Positions 1-11,327 of a stretch of 45,000 nucleotides of DNA are shown here, one piece after another. A program made the position numbers and the translations under genes. The DNA is from Symbiodinium natans (lineage: Eukaryota; Sar; Dinophyceae; Suessiales; Symbiodiniaceae), in assembly GCA_905221605.1 (NCBI GenBank), contig CAJNDS010002174.1:1-45000 (forward strand), in the 5' to 3' direction. The notes under the pieces are model-generated. The model was given only the letters and a program-made list of their open reading frames with translations, ran no database searches and was not told the origin of the DNA. The stretch's first letter is position 1. Every line of letters starts with the position of its first letter.

Positions 1-590
1 GACCACTTATATACTATGTCTGAAAAGCACAATTTGCATAAGCAAGCTTAAAAATGCACAATAATGGAAATAGAAGCGGTTCTACTTACATAACGATGAA
101 ACAAACATGTCTGAAGTATTCAATAAAGACCACATATATGCTATGCTTTTTCGCAACTTGCACAATCAGGCTTAACAAATGCACAAGAATCCTAGAAAAC
201 TACTTAGTGAAGGCCAGTTCACAAATACATAAAAACATCCAAAAGCGCAAGCTTTTCAGGAGAATCTCTGGTGAAGTTTGGATTATAGGGTTTTGGGGTA
301 TCCCTGGACGAGTAGGAGTCACTTTTTAACCAAACAATTCTAAGCAATAAATGCTTTTCCTCAAGCCGAGTATTGCAAATGCTGCTTCTAGATAATTAAT
401 CGCATTTACCAGGCAAATATTATCCATGCGAATTGAGCTACCAGAGCACCAAGTAATGGCTGAATAAACACTAGCGGCTCTACTTACATAATAACGAAAC
501 AAATAGTTCTGAAGCACTAGAAAGACCACTTGTATACTATTTCTGAAAAGCACAATTAGCATAAGCACACTTAAAAATGCGTAGTTGTTG
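1..590. repeat. Diverged dispersed/tandem repeat, AT-rich
   Basis: Three related blocks are visible. Block 1-60 and block 530-580 share the order GACCACTT, ATACTAT, CTGAAAAGCACAA, CATAAGC, CTTAAAAATGC. Blocks 71-143 and 470-540 share CTACTTACATAA, GAAACAAA and CTGAAG, followed by the GACCAC start of the next unit. The blocks are diverged copies of one unit. No coding potential is convincing; the short open frames here are chance. Confidence 0.6.
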
Positions 591-610
591 CCTCGTGACC
601 GTGAAGGCGA

Positions 611-884
611 ACCAAAAAGCCAAAATACCAAAACCAAAAAACCAAAAATACCAAAACCAAAAAAACCAAAAAAAACAAAACCAAAAAAACCAAAAAAAAA
701 ACAAAAAAAACAATTTTCCGGGACTCTTGGAGAAGCCCCATAGGGATTCCTGAGAGTCCCAGAGAATTGTTTTTTTGGTGTTTTTGGTTTTGGTTTTTTT
801 GTTTTTTTTTGGTTTTGGTTGTTTTGTTTTTTTTTGGTTTTGTTTTTTGTTTTTTTTGGTTTTGGTATTTTTGGTTTTTCTACT
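611..884. repeat. Long A/T-rich inverted repeat (hairpin)
   Basis: The left arm (about 611-735) is built of ACCAAAA-type runs and the right arm (about 750-884) of TTTTGGT-type runs. The arms meet around a GC-richer centre where TTTTCCGGGACTCTTGG faces CTGAGAGTCCCAGAGAA. The outer ends also pair (AACCAAAAAGCCAAAATACC against GGTATTTTTGGTTTTTC). Such a fold could be a MITE-like element or a palindrome formed by slippage. The ORFs across it are low complexity and are not genes. Confidence 0.7.
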
Positions 885-1002
885 GTCCCGTGTATGCGAT
901 TTTTGTTGTATTTTAGTCTACGCCCTAGAAATACGCTATATTGCACACCGAGTTTGCTTGCAGTGCGGGTGACTTGAGACAAGGCGAAAAAGGGTAGGTC
1001 AC

Positions 1003-1040
1003 TGGGGGGGGGGGTACCATATATATATATATGTATATAT
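1003..1040. repeat. Poly-G tract and (TA)n microsatellite
   Basis: A run of 12 G is followed by an alternating TA tract. A second TATATA tract at about 2187-2200 sits at the same place in the next higher-order unit of the adjoining satellite, so the TA tract belongs to that unit. Confidence 0.8.
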
Positions 1041-3046
1041 CAGTCGTCTAGGCTCCCCAAACCCTACAAGCACGAAGAAAGGGGACACACGCAAACATCC
1101 CACGAAGGAACGAAGGGAGAGGAATTACGACAAACCTCTAGACCCCTACCAAATCACAGGAATACGAAGCGGGGGACACACGAGAAATCTTTAGGGCAAT
1201 CAATACCCTCATAGCGACTGCGGAAGCAAACGATATGTGATAATCATCTAGACACTCCCCAAACCCTGCAAGCACGAACAAAGGGGACATACGAAAAACC
1301 TCCAGAGCGCTCACGAAACCCTTACAACACGAAGGGACGAAGGGAGGGGACCAAAAAAAAACCTCAGAAGCAAATGACTTATGACAATCATCTAGATGCC
1401 AAGAAAGGGGACACACGACAAACCTGTAGGCCCCTACTACATCACAGGAACAAGGAAGCGGAGGGCATACGACAAACCTCTAGGGCAGTCACTAGCCCCG
1501 CACAATACGAGCCCGGAATCAAATTACATATGTCAGTCGTCTAGACGCTCCCCAAACCCTACAAGCAAGAAGAAAAGGGACATACGGCAAATTTGCAGGG
1601 CTCTCACAAAACCCTTGCAACACGAAAGGACGAAGGGAGGGAATATATGACAAACCTCTAAGCCCCTACCAAATCACAGGACCAAGGAAACGGGGGGACA
1701 AATGACAAACCTCTATGACAGTCACTAGCCCCTCATAGTTTGAGCACGGAAGCAAATCATATATGACGATCATCTAGACTCTAGACGCTCCCCCCCAAAC
1801 CCTACAAGCTCGAAGAAAGTGGATATACGACTAGCCTCCAGGGCCCTCACAAAACCCTTACCACCCATACAACGCGAAGGGACGAAGGAAGGGGACATAC
1901 GACAAACCTCTAGGGCAGTCACTAACCGCACATAGTACGAGCACGGAAGCAAATGATGTATGGTAGTCATCTCGACGCTCCTCAAACTCTCCAAGCACGA
2001 AGAAAGGGGACACACGACAAGCCTTCAAGGCCCAACAAAACCCCTACAACACGAAGGGGCGAAAGGAGGGGACATACGACAAAGCTCTAGGCCCCCACCA
2101 AATCTCAGGAACAGGAATCGGGGGGACATACGACAAACCTCTAGGGCGATCACTAGCCCCTCACAATACGAGCACGGAATCGAATTATATATATGTATAT
2201 ATCAGTCGTCTAGGCTCCCCAAACCCTACAAGCACGATGAAAGGGGACACACGCAAACATCCCACGAAGGAACGAAGGGAGAGGAATTACGACAAACCTC
2301 TAGACCCCTACCAAATCACAGGAATACGAAGCGGGGGGGCACACGAGAAATCTTTAGGGCAATCAATACCCTCATAGCGACTGCGGAAGCAAATGATATA
2401 TGATAATCATCTAGACACTCCCTCAACCCTACAAGCACGAACAAAGGGGATATATGAAAAACCTCCAGAGCGCTCACGAAACCCTTACAATACGAAGGGA
2501 CGAAGGGAGGGGACAAAAGATAAACCTTTAGGCCCCTCCCAACTCACAGGAACACGAAGCAGGGGGGCATACGACAAATCTCTAGGGCGGTCAATAGCCC
2601 TCATAATACGACCACGGAAGCAAATGACTTATGATGACAATCATCTAGACGCCAAGAAAGGGGACATACGGCAAACCTCCAAGGCCGAATGCAACCCTCA
2701 CAACACGAAGGGACGAAGGGAGGGGACATATGACAAGCCTCTGGCCCCTACCAAATCTCAGGAACACGAAGCGGGGGAATATACGACAAACCTCTAGGGC
2801 AGCCACTAGCCCCTCATAGTACGAGCGCGGAAGGAATGATTTTTGACAATTATCTAGACACTCCCCAAACCCTACAAGCACGAAGAAAGGGGACATGCGA
2901 CAAACCTCCGGGGCCCTCACAAAACCCTTACAACACGAACGAAGAAAACAACTCATACAAACCTCTGGGCCCCTACCAAATCACAACAACACGAAGCGGG
3001 GGGACATACGATTAACCTCTAGGGCAGTCACTAACCCCTCAAGACG
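1041..3046. repeat. Complex tandem satellite with higher-order period of about 1.17 kb
   Basis: Recurring modules include CTAGACRCTCCCCAAACCC, TACAAGCACGAAGAAAGGGG, ACACGAAGGGACGAAGGGAG, ATACGACAAACCTCTAGG and CACGGAAGCAAATGA. Module starts fall near 1045, 1248, 1393, 1540, 1780, 1972, 2210, 2412, 2647 and 2862. The stretch 1030-1250 is nearly identical to 2193-2414, which sets a higher-order unit of about 1165 bp. Open frames of 60-150 codons occur on both strands but are repeats of the modules. I see no gene. Confidence 0.85.
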
Positions 3047-3600
3047 GGGGGTGAAAGGGATTATGGGAGATGATGGGGAATGATGATGGGGGATGATGGG
3101 GGATGATGCGGGATGATGGGAGATGATGGGGGATGATGGGGAATGATGGGGGATGACGCGGGATGAGAGACATGATGGGGCATGATAGGGGCTGATCGGG
3201 GACGATGATGGGGGCTGATGGGGGATGATGGTGGATGATGGGGGGGTGAAAGGGATTATGAGAGATGATGGGGAATGATGATGGGGGATGATGGGGGATG
3301 ATGGGAGATGATGGGGATGATGGCGGATGATGCGGGATGATGGGGGATGATGGGGGATGATGGGGGATGATGGGGGATGACGCGGGATGAGAGAGACGAT
3401 GGGACATGATAAGGGGGCTGACTGTCTCATCCCCCATCATCCCCCATCATCCCCCATCATCCCCCATCATTCACCCCACCCCGAAATGATGGGAGATGAT
3501 GGGGGATGATTGGGGGATGATGGGGCATGATGGGGGATGAGAGAAACGATGGGAGATGATGGGAGATGATGCGGGGTGATGTGGGATGGGCAATGAGCGG
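3047..3600. repeat. GGGGGATGAT minisatellite with internal inversion
   Basis: Imperfect decamers of the GGGGGATGAT type run forward at 3047-3420 and 3483-3595. A short inverted block (CATCCCCCAT units, about 3426-3475) lies between them. Proline/serine-rich ORFs on the minus strand are simple translations of this repeat. Confidence 0.9.
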
Positions 3601-3742
3601 GTATGTCTGAAATCCTGGAAAAGACAATTCCCGGGGTTTGATTTTAAAGGGTTTAAATTCTTTTTCGGCATCTTAACTTTTTATGAACTCCTTACACAAT
3701 CAAATCCGGTATTTGATTTTTGTTAAGGGTTTCAAGGATATT
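3601..3742. other. Unique AT-rich spacer
   Basis: This stretch holds one arm-like copy of the CCCGGGGTTTGATTTT motif that dominates the satellite after 3837, plus unique AT-rich sequence. No gene is visible. Confidence 0.5.
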
Positions 3743-3836
3743 ACCCTAAACCCTAAACGCTAAACCCTAAACCCTAAACCGTAAACCCTAAACCCTAAAC
3801 CCTAAACCCTAAACCCTAAACCCTAAACCCTAAACC
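3743..3836. repeat. Interstitial telomeric array (CCCTAAA)n
   Basis: About 13 units of CCCTAAA with three single-base variants (ACGC, ACCG, CCGA). It separates two unrelated satellites. In this orientation it matches a left chromosome end, but sequence continues on both sides, so it is interstitial. Confidence 0.95.
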
Positions 3837-6070
3837 GAACCCCGGGATTTAGTTCTTTAAGGATTTCAATGATTTTTTGGGCATTTTAAATTTCATGAAA
3901 TCCTTGAAAAATTAAATCCCGGGATTTAGTTTTTCAAGGATTTCAAGGATTTCATAAACTTCAAATACCGGAGCTCCTGCAAAAGCAAACGCCCCCCTCC
4001 CCACTCAGAGTGCGGGAAGACCACGCGGATTATAAAATTTATGAAATCCTTGAAATCCTTGAAAAATCAAATCCCGGGATTTGATTTTTCAAGGATTTCA
4101 TAAAATTTAAAATGCCCAAAAAAACCTTGAAATCCTTAAAATATTAAATCCCGGGATTTGATTTTTTAAGGATTTCAAGGATTTTTTGGGCATTTTAAAT
4201 TTCATGAAATCCTTGAAAAATTAAATCCCGGGATTTAGTTTTTCAAGGATTTCAAGGATTTCATAAAATTTAAATACCGGAACTCCTGCAAAAGCAAACC
4301 CCCCCCCCTCCCCACTCAGAGTACGGGAAGACCACGCGGATTTTAAAATTTATGAAATCCTTGAAATCCTTGAAAAATCAAATCCCGGGATTTGATTTTT
4401 CAAGGATTTCATAAAATTTAAAATGCCCAAAAAATCCTTGAAATCCTTAAAATATCAAATCCCGGGATTTGATTTTTTAAGGATTTCAAGGATTTTTTGG
4501 GCATTTTAAATTTTATGAAATCCTTGAAAAATCAAATCCCGGGATTTAATTTTTCAAGGATTTCAAGGATTTCATAAAATTTAAATACCGGAAATCCTGC
4601 AAAAGCAAACCCCCCCTCCCCACTCAGAGTACGGGAAGACCACGCGGATTTTAAAATTTATGAAATCCTTGAAATCCTTGAAAAATTAAATCCCGGGATT
4701 TGATTTTTCAAGGATTTCATGAAATTTAAAATGCCCAAAAAATCCTTGAAATCCTTAAAATATCAAATCCCGGGATTTGATTTTTTAAGGATTTCAAGGA
4801 TTTTTTAGGCATTTTAAATTTCATGAAATCCTTAAAATCAAATCCCGGGATTTAGTTTTTCAAGGATTTCAAGGATTTCATAAAATTTAAATACCGGAAC
4901 TCCTGCAAAAGCAAACCCCCCCCCTCCCCACTCAGAGTACGGGAAGACCACGCGGATTTTAAAATTTGTGAAATCCTTGAAATCCTTGAAAAATTAAATC
5001 CCGGGATTTGATTTTTCAAGGATTTCATAAAATTTAAAATGACCAAATAATCCTTGAAATCCTTAAAATATCAAATCCCCGGATTTGATTTTTTACGGAT
5101 TTCAAGGATTTTTTGGGCATTTGAAATTTTATGAAATCCTTGAAAAATTAAATCCCGGGATTTGATTTTTCAAGGATTTCAAGGATTTCATAAAATTTAA
5201 ATACCGGAACTCCTGCAAAAGCAAACCCCCCCCCTCCCCACTCAGAGTACGGGAAGACCACGCGGATTTTAAAATTTATGAAATCCTTGAAATCCTTGAA
5301 AAATTAAATCCCGGGATTTGATTTTTCAAGGATTTCATAAAATTTAAAATGCCCAAAAAATCCTTGAAATCCTTAAAATATTAAATCCCAGGATTTGATT
5401 TTTTAAGGATTTCAAGGATTTTTTGGGCATTTGAAATTTTATGAAATCCTTGAAAAATTAAATCCCGGGATTTAATTTTTCAAGGATTTCAAGGATTTCA
5501 TAAAATTTAAATACCGGAACTCCTGCAAAAGCAAACCCCCCCCCTCCCCACTCAGAGTACGGGAAGACCACGCGGATTTTAAAATTTATGAAATCCTTGA
5601 AATCCTTGAAAAACTAAATCCCGGGATTTGATTTTTCAAGGATTTCATAAAATTTAAAATGCCCAAAAAATCCTTGAAATCCTTAAAATATTAAATCCCA
5701 GGATTTGATTTTTTAAGGATTTCAAGGGTTTTTGGGCATTTGAAATTTTATGAAATCCTTGAAAAATCAAATCCCGGGATTTAGTTTTTCAAGGATTTCA
5801 AGGGTTTCATAAATTTTAAAATCCGCGTGGTCTTCCCGTACTCTGGGTGGGGAGGGGAGGTTTTCCGGTATTTAAATTTTATGAAATCCTTGAAATCCTT
5901 GAAAAATTAAATCCCGGGATTTGATTTTTCAAGGATTTCATGAAATTGAAAATGCCAAAAAAATCCTTGAAATCCTTAAAATATTAAATCCCGGGATTTG
6001 ATTTTTTAAGGATTTCAAGGGTTTTTTGGGCATTTTAAATTTCATGAAATCCTTGAAAAATCAAATCTAG
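3837..6070. repeat. Palindrome-rich satellite of about 310 bp per unit
   Basis: The marker CCACTCAGAGTRCGGGAAG recurs at about 4001, 4312, 4620, 4928, 5238 and 5548, so the period is 308-311 bp. Its inverted copy lies at about 5824-5855, closing the array with a reversed half unit. Each unit contains three palindromes centred on AAATCCCGGGATTT with arms of AAGGATTT or AAATCCTT. Base composition is far more AT-rich than the rest of the window. No genes. Confidence 0.92.
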
Positions 6071-6439
6071 GGATTTCCCGGCGGCAAACGAGGCGTGCCA
6101 AATAGACCCTAAAGGTCCTACGTACTTAGGGGTTTAGGGTTTAGGGGTTTGAGGGTTTAGGGTTTCGGGTTCAGGGTTTATGGTTTGAGCACTAGTGCTT
6201 ACGCATTCATTGGCGCTGGCGGTGAAAGTTGCAGCCCCCTGTCTCAACCTTACCTTGAACGTCACAGAGCAGCTGTGAACCATACCCCTAAACCCGAACC
6301 CTGAAACCCTAAACCTTAACGCCCAGAAGCCCTAGACCCTAAACCCCTAAACCCCTAAACCCCAAAGCCCTAAACCCCCAAACGCCTAGAGCCCTAAAGC
6401 CCTACTCCCTAAAGCCCTAAACCCCGAAACCCCCAGACC

Positions 6440-6554
6440 CCTAAACCCTAAACCCTAAACCCTAAACCCTAAACCCTAAACCCTAAACCCTAAACCCTAA
6501 ACCCTGAACCCTGAACCCTAAACCCTAAACCCTAAACCCTAAACCCTAAACCCT
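6440..6554. repeat. (CCCTAAA)n array
   Basis: About 16 units, including two CCCTGAA variants. It is followed directly by a unique island. Confidence 0.9.
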
Positions 6555-6555
6555 G

Positions 6556-6634
6556 CCAAGAGCACAAGAGACAGCAATTAGGAGGAGCTGCGGCGGCGCA
6601 AGCGCACCTGGAGCCCCCGGGGCTTCGCCCCCAG
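6556..6634 (+). CDS. Possible exon island, GC-rich
   Basis: A GC-rich unique island sits between C-rich and G-rich telomeric arrays. After a CAG it is open as QLGGAAAAQAHLEPPGLRP on the plus strand, and it runs into the G-rich array through CCCAG|GGTTTAG. Minus-strand coding cannot be excluded. No family is recognised. Confidence 0.2.
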
Positions 6635-6815
6635 GGTTTAGGATTTAGGGTTTAGGGTTTAGGGGTTTAGGGTTTAGGGTTTAGGGTTTAGGGTTTAGGG
6701 TTTAGGGTTTAGGGTTTAGGGTTTAGGGTTTAGGGTTTAGGGGTTTCGGGTTTCGGGTTTCGGGTTTAGGGTTTAGGGTTTAGGGTTTAGAGTTTAGGGT
6801 TTAGGGTTTAGGGTA
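6634..6815. repeat. (TTTAGGG)n array
   Basis: About 25 units with a short TTTCGGG sub-run near 6748-6766. It is the inverse partner of the array at 6440-6554. Confidence 0.92.
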
Positions 6816-7079
6816 ACTGGGTTTCGGGATTTCCGGGTTTGTTTTGGGTTTGGTTTTCTCAAAAAGTGAGTTTCCAGGGTTTGGAGTTTGCCTAAAGAGG
6901 CGTTGTGCCTTTTGTGCCCGGGGGCCTTATGAAGAGGTGTGCAAGGCCTTGCAAGTAGATTGCAGAGCTCGGACGAACGGACTCTGCACCTAAGCCCCCC
7001 CAACCCTAAAGGCCCTAAACCTTAAGCCCCCAACCCTAAGCCCCCAACCCTACAGGCCCTAAACCTTAAGCCCCAAACC

Positions 7080-7302
7080 CTGAACCTTAAACTCTACCTT
7101 TCTGGCGCCCTTGCCATGTCTGGTAAGCGTCATGGGGAGTACGCCGACGAAAGTCACCTCACCATCGCCAGCTTTACATTCTCGAGCGCCACTTTCGCGT
7201 CCGCGCAAGTCGGGCGGCACCAAGGGGTTTTTCGGGCGTGGCCTCACACAGATTCCGCGCCCGCCAGAATTCTGCTCAACTTGCGACACCCTAAGCACTA
7301 AC
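7080..7302. other. Unique island, coding uncertain
   Basis: About 220 bp of unique sequence between arrays of CCCTAA type. Frames of 61-79 codons are open on both strands (for example MSGKRHGEYADESH on plus). None resembles a known family, and no splice frame could be fixed. Confidence 0.3.
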
Positions 7303-8423
7303 CCCTAAACCCAAAACCCAAAACCCTAAACCCTGAACCCTATTTCCATCCCTGGGATTCACAAAATCCCCCAACTTCCCTAACGCCCCTAAACAAAGCT
7401 CGAAAACCCCCTAAGAAGCCAACGAACACCCTAAGCCCGAAGCCCTAAGCCCTAAACCCTAAACCCGAAACCCCCAACTTCCCGAAAGCCCCCGAAAAAG
7501 CCTCGAAAAGCCCCCTTCAGAAGCCGACAACAAACACCCTAAAGAGCCCCCCCCGACATCGGCACCATGGGGGCTGTGCCCAGGTCCAAGGCATCCAAGT
7601 CGCGGCCCACTTCGGCCCACGCCTGGGGACCCAAGACTGTTGTTTTTTTTTTTTTTGTGGGAGTCTTTAGGGTCTCTGTGCAGTTCTTAGGGCTTTTGGG
7701 GTGTTTAGGTTCCTTTTTTTTTTTGGGGGGGGGGGGGGGGTTTAGGGCCGAAGCTTGGGATTTGGGGCTTAAGCCCCGGAGTTGAAGGTTCGGGGTTTTG
7801 GCCCGGTGGCTGTATGATTGTCTCTCAACAGTTAACGTCTATCTGCTTAGGGGGTGGGGGTTTCTGGGGTTTCAGGAGAGGGTTTAGGGTTTAGGGTTTA
7901 GGGTTAGGGTTTAGGGTTTAGGGTTAGGGTTTAGGGTTTAGGGTTTAGGGTTTAGGGTTTCGGGTTTAGGGGCCTAAAGGGGTTCAAGTCCAGGTTGGAC
8001 CCTGTAGGGCCATGCTAGAGAAGACGCCTCTCGCCTCCCCCCTCCCCTTCGGGTTTAGGGTTTAGGGTTTAGGGGTTAGGGTTTAGGGTTTAGGGTTTAG
8101 GGTGTAGGGTTTAATCCTCGGATCCCGGCCGGGCCGTGACGTAATTTCCTGCACCCAAGCCATTTAATTAGGGTTTAGGGTTTAGGGTTCAGAGTTTAGG
8201 GTTTAGGGTTCAGAGTTTAGGGTTTAGGGTTTAGGGTTTAGGGTTTAGGGTTCAGAGTTTAGGGTTTAGGGTTTGGGGTTTGGGTTTGGTTGCTCCGTAG
8301 AAAGTTCGGGGTGCCATCGGCCTGCCGCGGTGCTTCGGAGAGTTGAGGAGCACAAGATTCTGAACCCAACCTGAAGATCCCCAACCAGTCAAAAGACTGA
8401 GCACCCTTCCTACACATCAAACC

Positions 8424-8517
8424 CTAAACCCTAAACCCTAAACCCGAAACCCTAAACCCTAAACCCGAAACCCTAAACCCTAAACCCTAAACCCTAAACC
8501 CTAAACCCTAAACCCTA
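8424..8517. repeat. (CCCTAAA)n array
   Basis: About 13 units with two CCCGAAA variants. A unique island beginning ATGCAGCGGAAGG follows. Confidence 0.9.
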
Positions 8518-8578
8518 ATGCAGCGGAAGGCGCAGGCTGACAGCCCCAGCGGCACAGGAGCTTCGGTTGGAAGGGGCC

Positions 8579-8645
8579 AAGGGGTTGAGGGGTTGAGGGG
8601 TTGAGGGGTTGAGGGGTTGAGGGTTCGGGGTTTAGGGGTTTGAGG
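8579..8645. repeat. GGGGTTGA variant run
   Basis: A homogeneous run of the octamer-like variant GGGGTTGA lies inside otherwise standard telomeric repeat. This suggests local slippage expansion of a mutated unit. Confidence 0.8.
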
Positions 8646-8835
8646 GGTTGAGGGTTTAGGGTTCAGGGGTGAGGCGAGAGGGTTTAGGGTTTAGGGTTTC
8701 GGGTTTAGGGCTTAGGGTTTAGGGGTTGAGGGCATAGGATCAGGGTGCAGTGTTTTGTGTTGGGGGAGAAAGGGTTGAGGTTGGCAGTGCCATCATGTGC
8801 ACACGCAACCTCTCACCCTAAGGCCTAAGCCTTAA

Positions 8836-8955
8836 ACCCCCAAACCCTAAACCCCTAACCCCTAAACCCTAAACCCTAAACCCTAAACCCTAAACCCTAA
8901 ACCGTAAACCCTAAACCCCAAACCCTAAACCCGAAACCCTGAACCCTAAACCGCA
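8836..8955. repeat. (CCCTAAA)n array
   Basis: About 16 units with scattered CCCCAAA, CCGTAAA and CCCGAAA variants. Confidence 0.9.
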
Positions 8956-9130
8956 ATTGGTACTGACTCGAGGGTTTTTGGAAGGTTAGGAGTGTCCAAC
9001 AACCCTAGACCTTTAAGCCCCAAACCACCCACAAAAACCCTCAAACCTTACCTGCAACTCCCTTAAACTCTGATCGCTGGGCATTTATGGGTGGAAGGGA
9101 AACCCGAAACGCTAAACCCTAACACTCCAG

Positions 9131-9240
9131 CTCTTCGACTCCTGCCTCAAGCCCCCCTTCAGCTCAGCTCCCCAGGAGACAGGAGCAAGGCGATGTCTCA
9201 TCTACCGGTGGGGGCTCCCAGGTTGCTCCGTTTGAAATGG
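9131..9240 (+). CDS. Probable exon, family unknown
   Basis: After ACTCCAG the plus strand reads LFDSCLKPPFSSAPQETG and stays open to a TGA at about 9234. Possible donors are CTCAA|GC after the first 20 nt or CCCAG|GT near 9222. It lies between C-rich and G-rich telomeric arrays, the usual setting of an exon here. Confidence 0.3.
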
Positions 9241-9341
9241 GTTTAGGGTTTAGGGTTTAGGGTTTGGGGTTTAGGGTTTAGGGTTTAGGGTTAGAAAAAA
9301 GGCGCTCCGCATTCTGAGAAATGTACAAACTGTGGTTGTAG

Positions 9342-9388
9342 AGATAGAGGGAGAGACAGAGAGAGGGAGAGAGAGAGAGAGAGAGAGA
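9342..9388. repeat. (GA)n microsatellite
   Basis: A GAGAGA-rich purine tract with a few GG interruptions. It lies in a unique island without visible coding sequence. Confidence 0.9.
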
Positions 9389-9669
9389 TCGGAGGTGGAC
9401 CTCCAACTCCTAAACCCCTAAACCCCTGACCCCTAAAACCCTCAGCCCTAACCCCGGAACCCTTGAAATCCTAGGCCACCAACATCCCAAACCTAACGAA
9501 TTGAGGGCTACCACTTTTCTACCCCAAGTAGAAGAGCATTTATTAAACGGACCCCTACAAAGGATACGCCCACTTTCAGAAACCCTAAGCCCTAAACCCG
9601 AAACCCTAAGCCCTAAACCCTAAACCCGAAACCCTAAACCCTAAACCCTAAACCCTAAACCCTAAACCC

Positions 9670-9769
9670 TAGGCCAGCAGCCGCAACCCGCTCCCGGCGG
9701 GCGCCGCGGCCGCGGCGGTGGCGGCTATGGAGGTGATCAACGGCTGCACGGAGGAAGGCCGCAGATGAG
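9670..9769 (+). CDS. Possible exon encoding an RGG/GYGG-rich segment
   Basis: In one plus frame the island reads PAPGGRRGRGGGGYGGDQR, which resembles the RGG boxes of RNA-binding proteins. A second frame is also open (NPLPAGAAAAAVAAMEVING), so the frame is undecided. It sits between a CCCTAAA array and a TTTAGGG array. Confidence 0.35.
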
Positions 9770-9776
9770 GGGGGGG

Positions 9777-9858
9777 GGGTTTAGGGTTTAGGGTTTAGGG
9801 TTTAGGGTTTAGGGTTTAGGGTTTAGGGTTTAGGGTTTAGGGTTTAGGGTTTAGGGTT
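9777..9858. repeat. (TTTAGGG)n array
   Basis: About 12 nearly perfect units directly after a poly-G run. Confidence 0.92.
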
Positions 9859-10316
9859 AGGGTTTTAGGGTTCTTGGGGTTTTGAGTTTCAGGTTTAGGG
9901 TTTAGGGTTTTAGGGCCTTGGGGTGTAGAGGTTAGCGTTTAAAAGGGTTACGGGCTTAGGAAATAGGAAAGGAATTTACCAGCTCTATGGCCTGAATCCC
10001 GATTTCACCCGACGACAGACAATAGAAAAAGTTTTTTGTCCCCCACCAAAAAAAGAAGCAATACACAACAAAAACCAACGCAGGCAGGTTGGGGGGGGGC
10101 AGAGCCTTAAACCTAAACAGGGTCCTGAGCCCTTCGCCGCTAAACAGCTGTTCTGCCCCGCAAGGGCTTTTTGGGGGTCTAAGTGGGTTGAGGTTTTCGG
10201 GTTTAGGGTTTAGGGTTTCGGGTTTAGGGTTTAGGGTTCAGGGTTTAGGGTTTAGGGTTTCGGGTTTAGGGTTTAGGGTTTAGGGTTTAGGGTTTAGGGA
10301 CTTTGGGTCTTGAGCA

Positions 10317-10427
10317 GCTGCAGCTTGCAACTTTGCGAACGCGGCTTCGGTTCGAGGTTGTGAAGGCCCGGAGATGTCTCCGTCCATCTCGGGGCTTCGG
10401 GTTCAAGGCCTACTGAAGGCCCTGAAA
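10317..10427 (+). CDS. Probable exon, family unknown
   Basis: Following TTGAGCAG the plus strand is open as LQLATLRTRLRFEVVKARR and continues to a TGA at about 10425. A donor at TTCGAG|GT would give a short phase-0 exon. No domain is recognised. Confidence 0.3.
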
Positions 10428-10755
10428 CCTAACCCCTAAAACCCTAAGCCCTAAGCCCTAAACCCTAAACCTTAAACCCTAAACCCTAAGCCATAACCCG
10501 GAACGCTCCACCCTGTATTGCCGCGGCGGAGGTGCGGGATCGCAGGTCTGCCCCCTGCCACAATGCGCCACGGAACGCTCCGCACGTTGGTCATGTGCAT
10601 CAGGGTTTCGGATCTGCGGTTTAGGGTTTAGGGTTTCGGGTTTAGGGTTTAGGGGATTGAGTTTAGGGTTAGGGTTTAGGGTTTAGGGTTTAGGGTTTAG
10701 GGTTTAGGGTTTAGGGTTTAGGGTTTAGGGTTTAGGGTTTAGGGTTTAGGGTCTG

Positions 10756-10850
10756 GGGATGTTCCCCCTTATGCCAACAGTCATAGGGAGTAGAAGGGGA
10801 GGGTACTAGAATCCCAATTAAGGGGCTGTTAGGATAAGGGGGGGAACCTC
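10756..10850. mobile_element. Short TIR element, family B copy 1
   Basis: The left end GGGATGTTCCCCCTTATG and the right end with GATAAGGGGGGGAACC are imperfect inverted repeats. The internal pair CAACAG/CTGTTA is shared with copies at 19618-19700 and 30610-30711. No coding capacity, so a MITE-like non-autonomous element. Confidence 0.6.
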
Positions 10851-10975
10851 GCTCGGGTGGGGGGTGGAGCCGCCATCCTTCGAACCCTAAACCCTAGTAA
10901 CGGTCCAACCAGAAAGCCTCCGAGTTTCAGTTCAGTATCTATTTAGGGTTTAGGGTTTAGGGTTTCCCGCAACAG

Positions 10976-11100
10976 GGGTTAACCCTCTTTCGTGAGGATG
11001 AGGGTGTTTTTTGGGATATTGGAGTCCTAACTTAAGTACGGTTCATGGGACTGGGCTGCTAAACTGGGGCCTCGGTTTCTGCGGCCGAACCCAAAACCCA
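10976..11100. other. Unique island without visible gene
   Basis: Unique sequence of about 125 bp between telomeric arrays. I see neither a convincing exon nor a repeat relation. Confidence 0.4.
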
Positions 11101-11327
11101 TTTAGGGTGTAGGGTTTAGGGTTTGGGGTTTGGGGCTTGGGGCTTTGGGGCTTTGGGGCTTTGGGGCTTTGGGGGTTTAGGGGGGACCCTAACCCACCCT
11201 AAACCCACTAAGCCTGACTGCGCCTGCCTCTGGCTTACAGCCACTTTGTGGGCGAACAACCGCTCGCTAGTGGCAGCTGACAAATGAAAGCTGCACTACT
11301 TCAGAAAGGGGGGTTCTGTCTAGGAGC

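Noticed and set aside
775-972. Phenylalanine-rich ORF
   Set aside because: Translation of one arm of the A/T hairpin.
2981-3671. Proline/serine/isoleucine-rich minus ORFs
   Set aside because: Direct translation of the GGGGGATGAT minisatellite.
3743-3836. True chromosome end
   Set aside because: Non-telomeric sequence continues on both sides; the array is interstitial, as are all others in the window.
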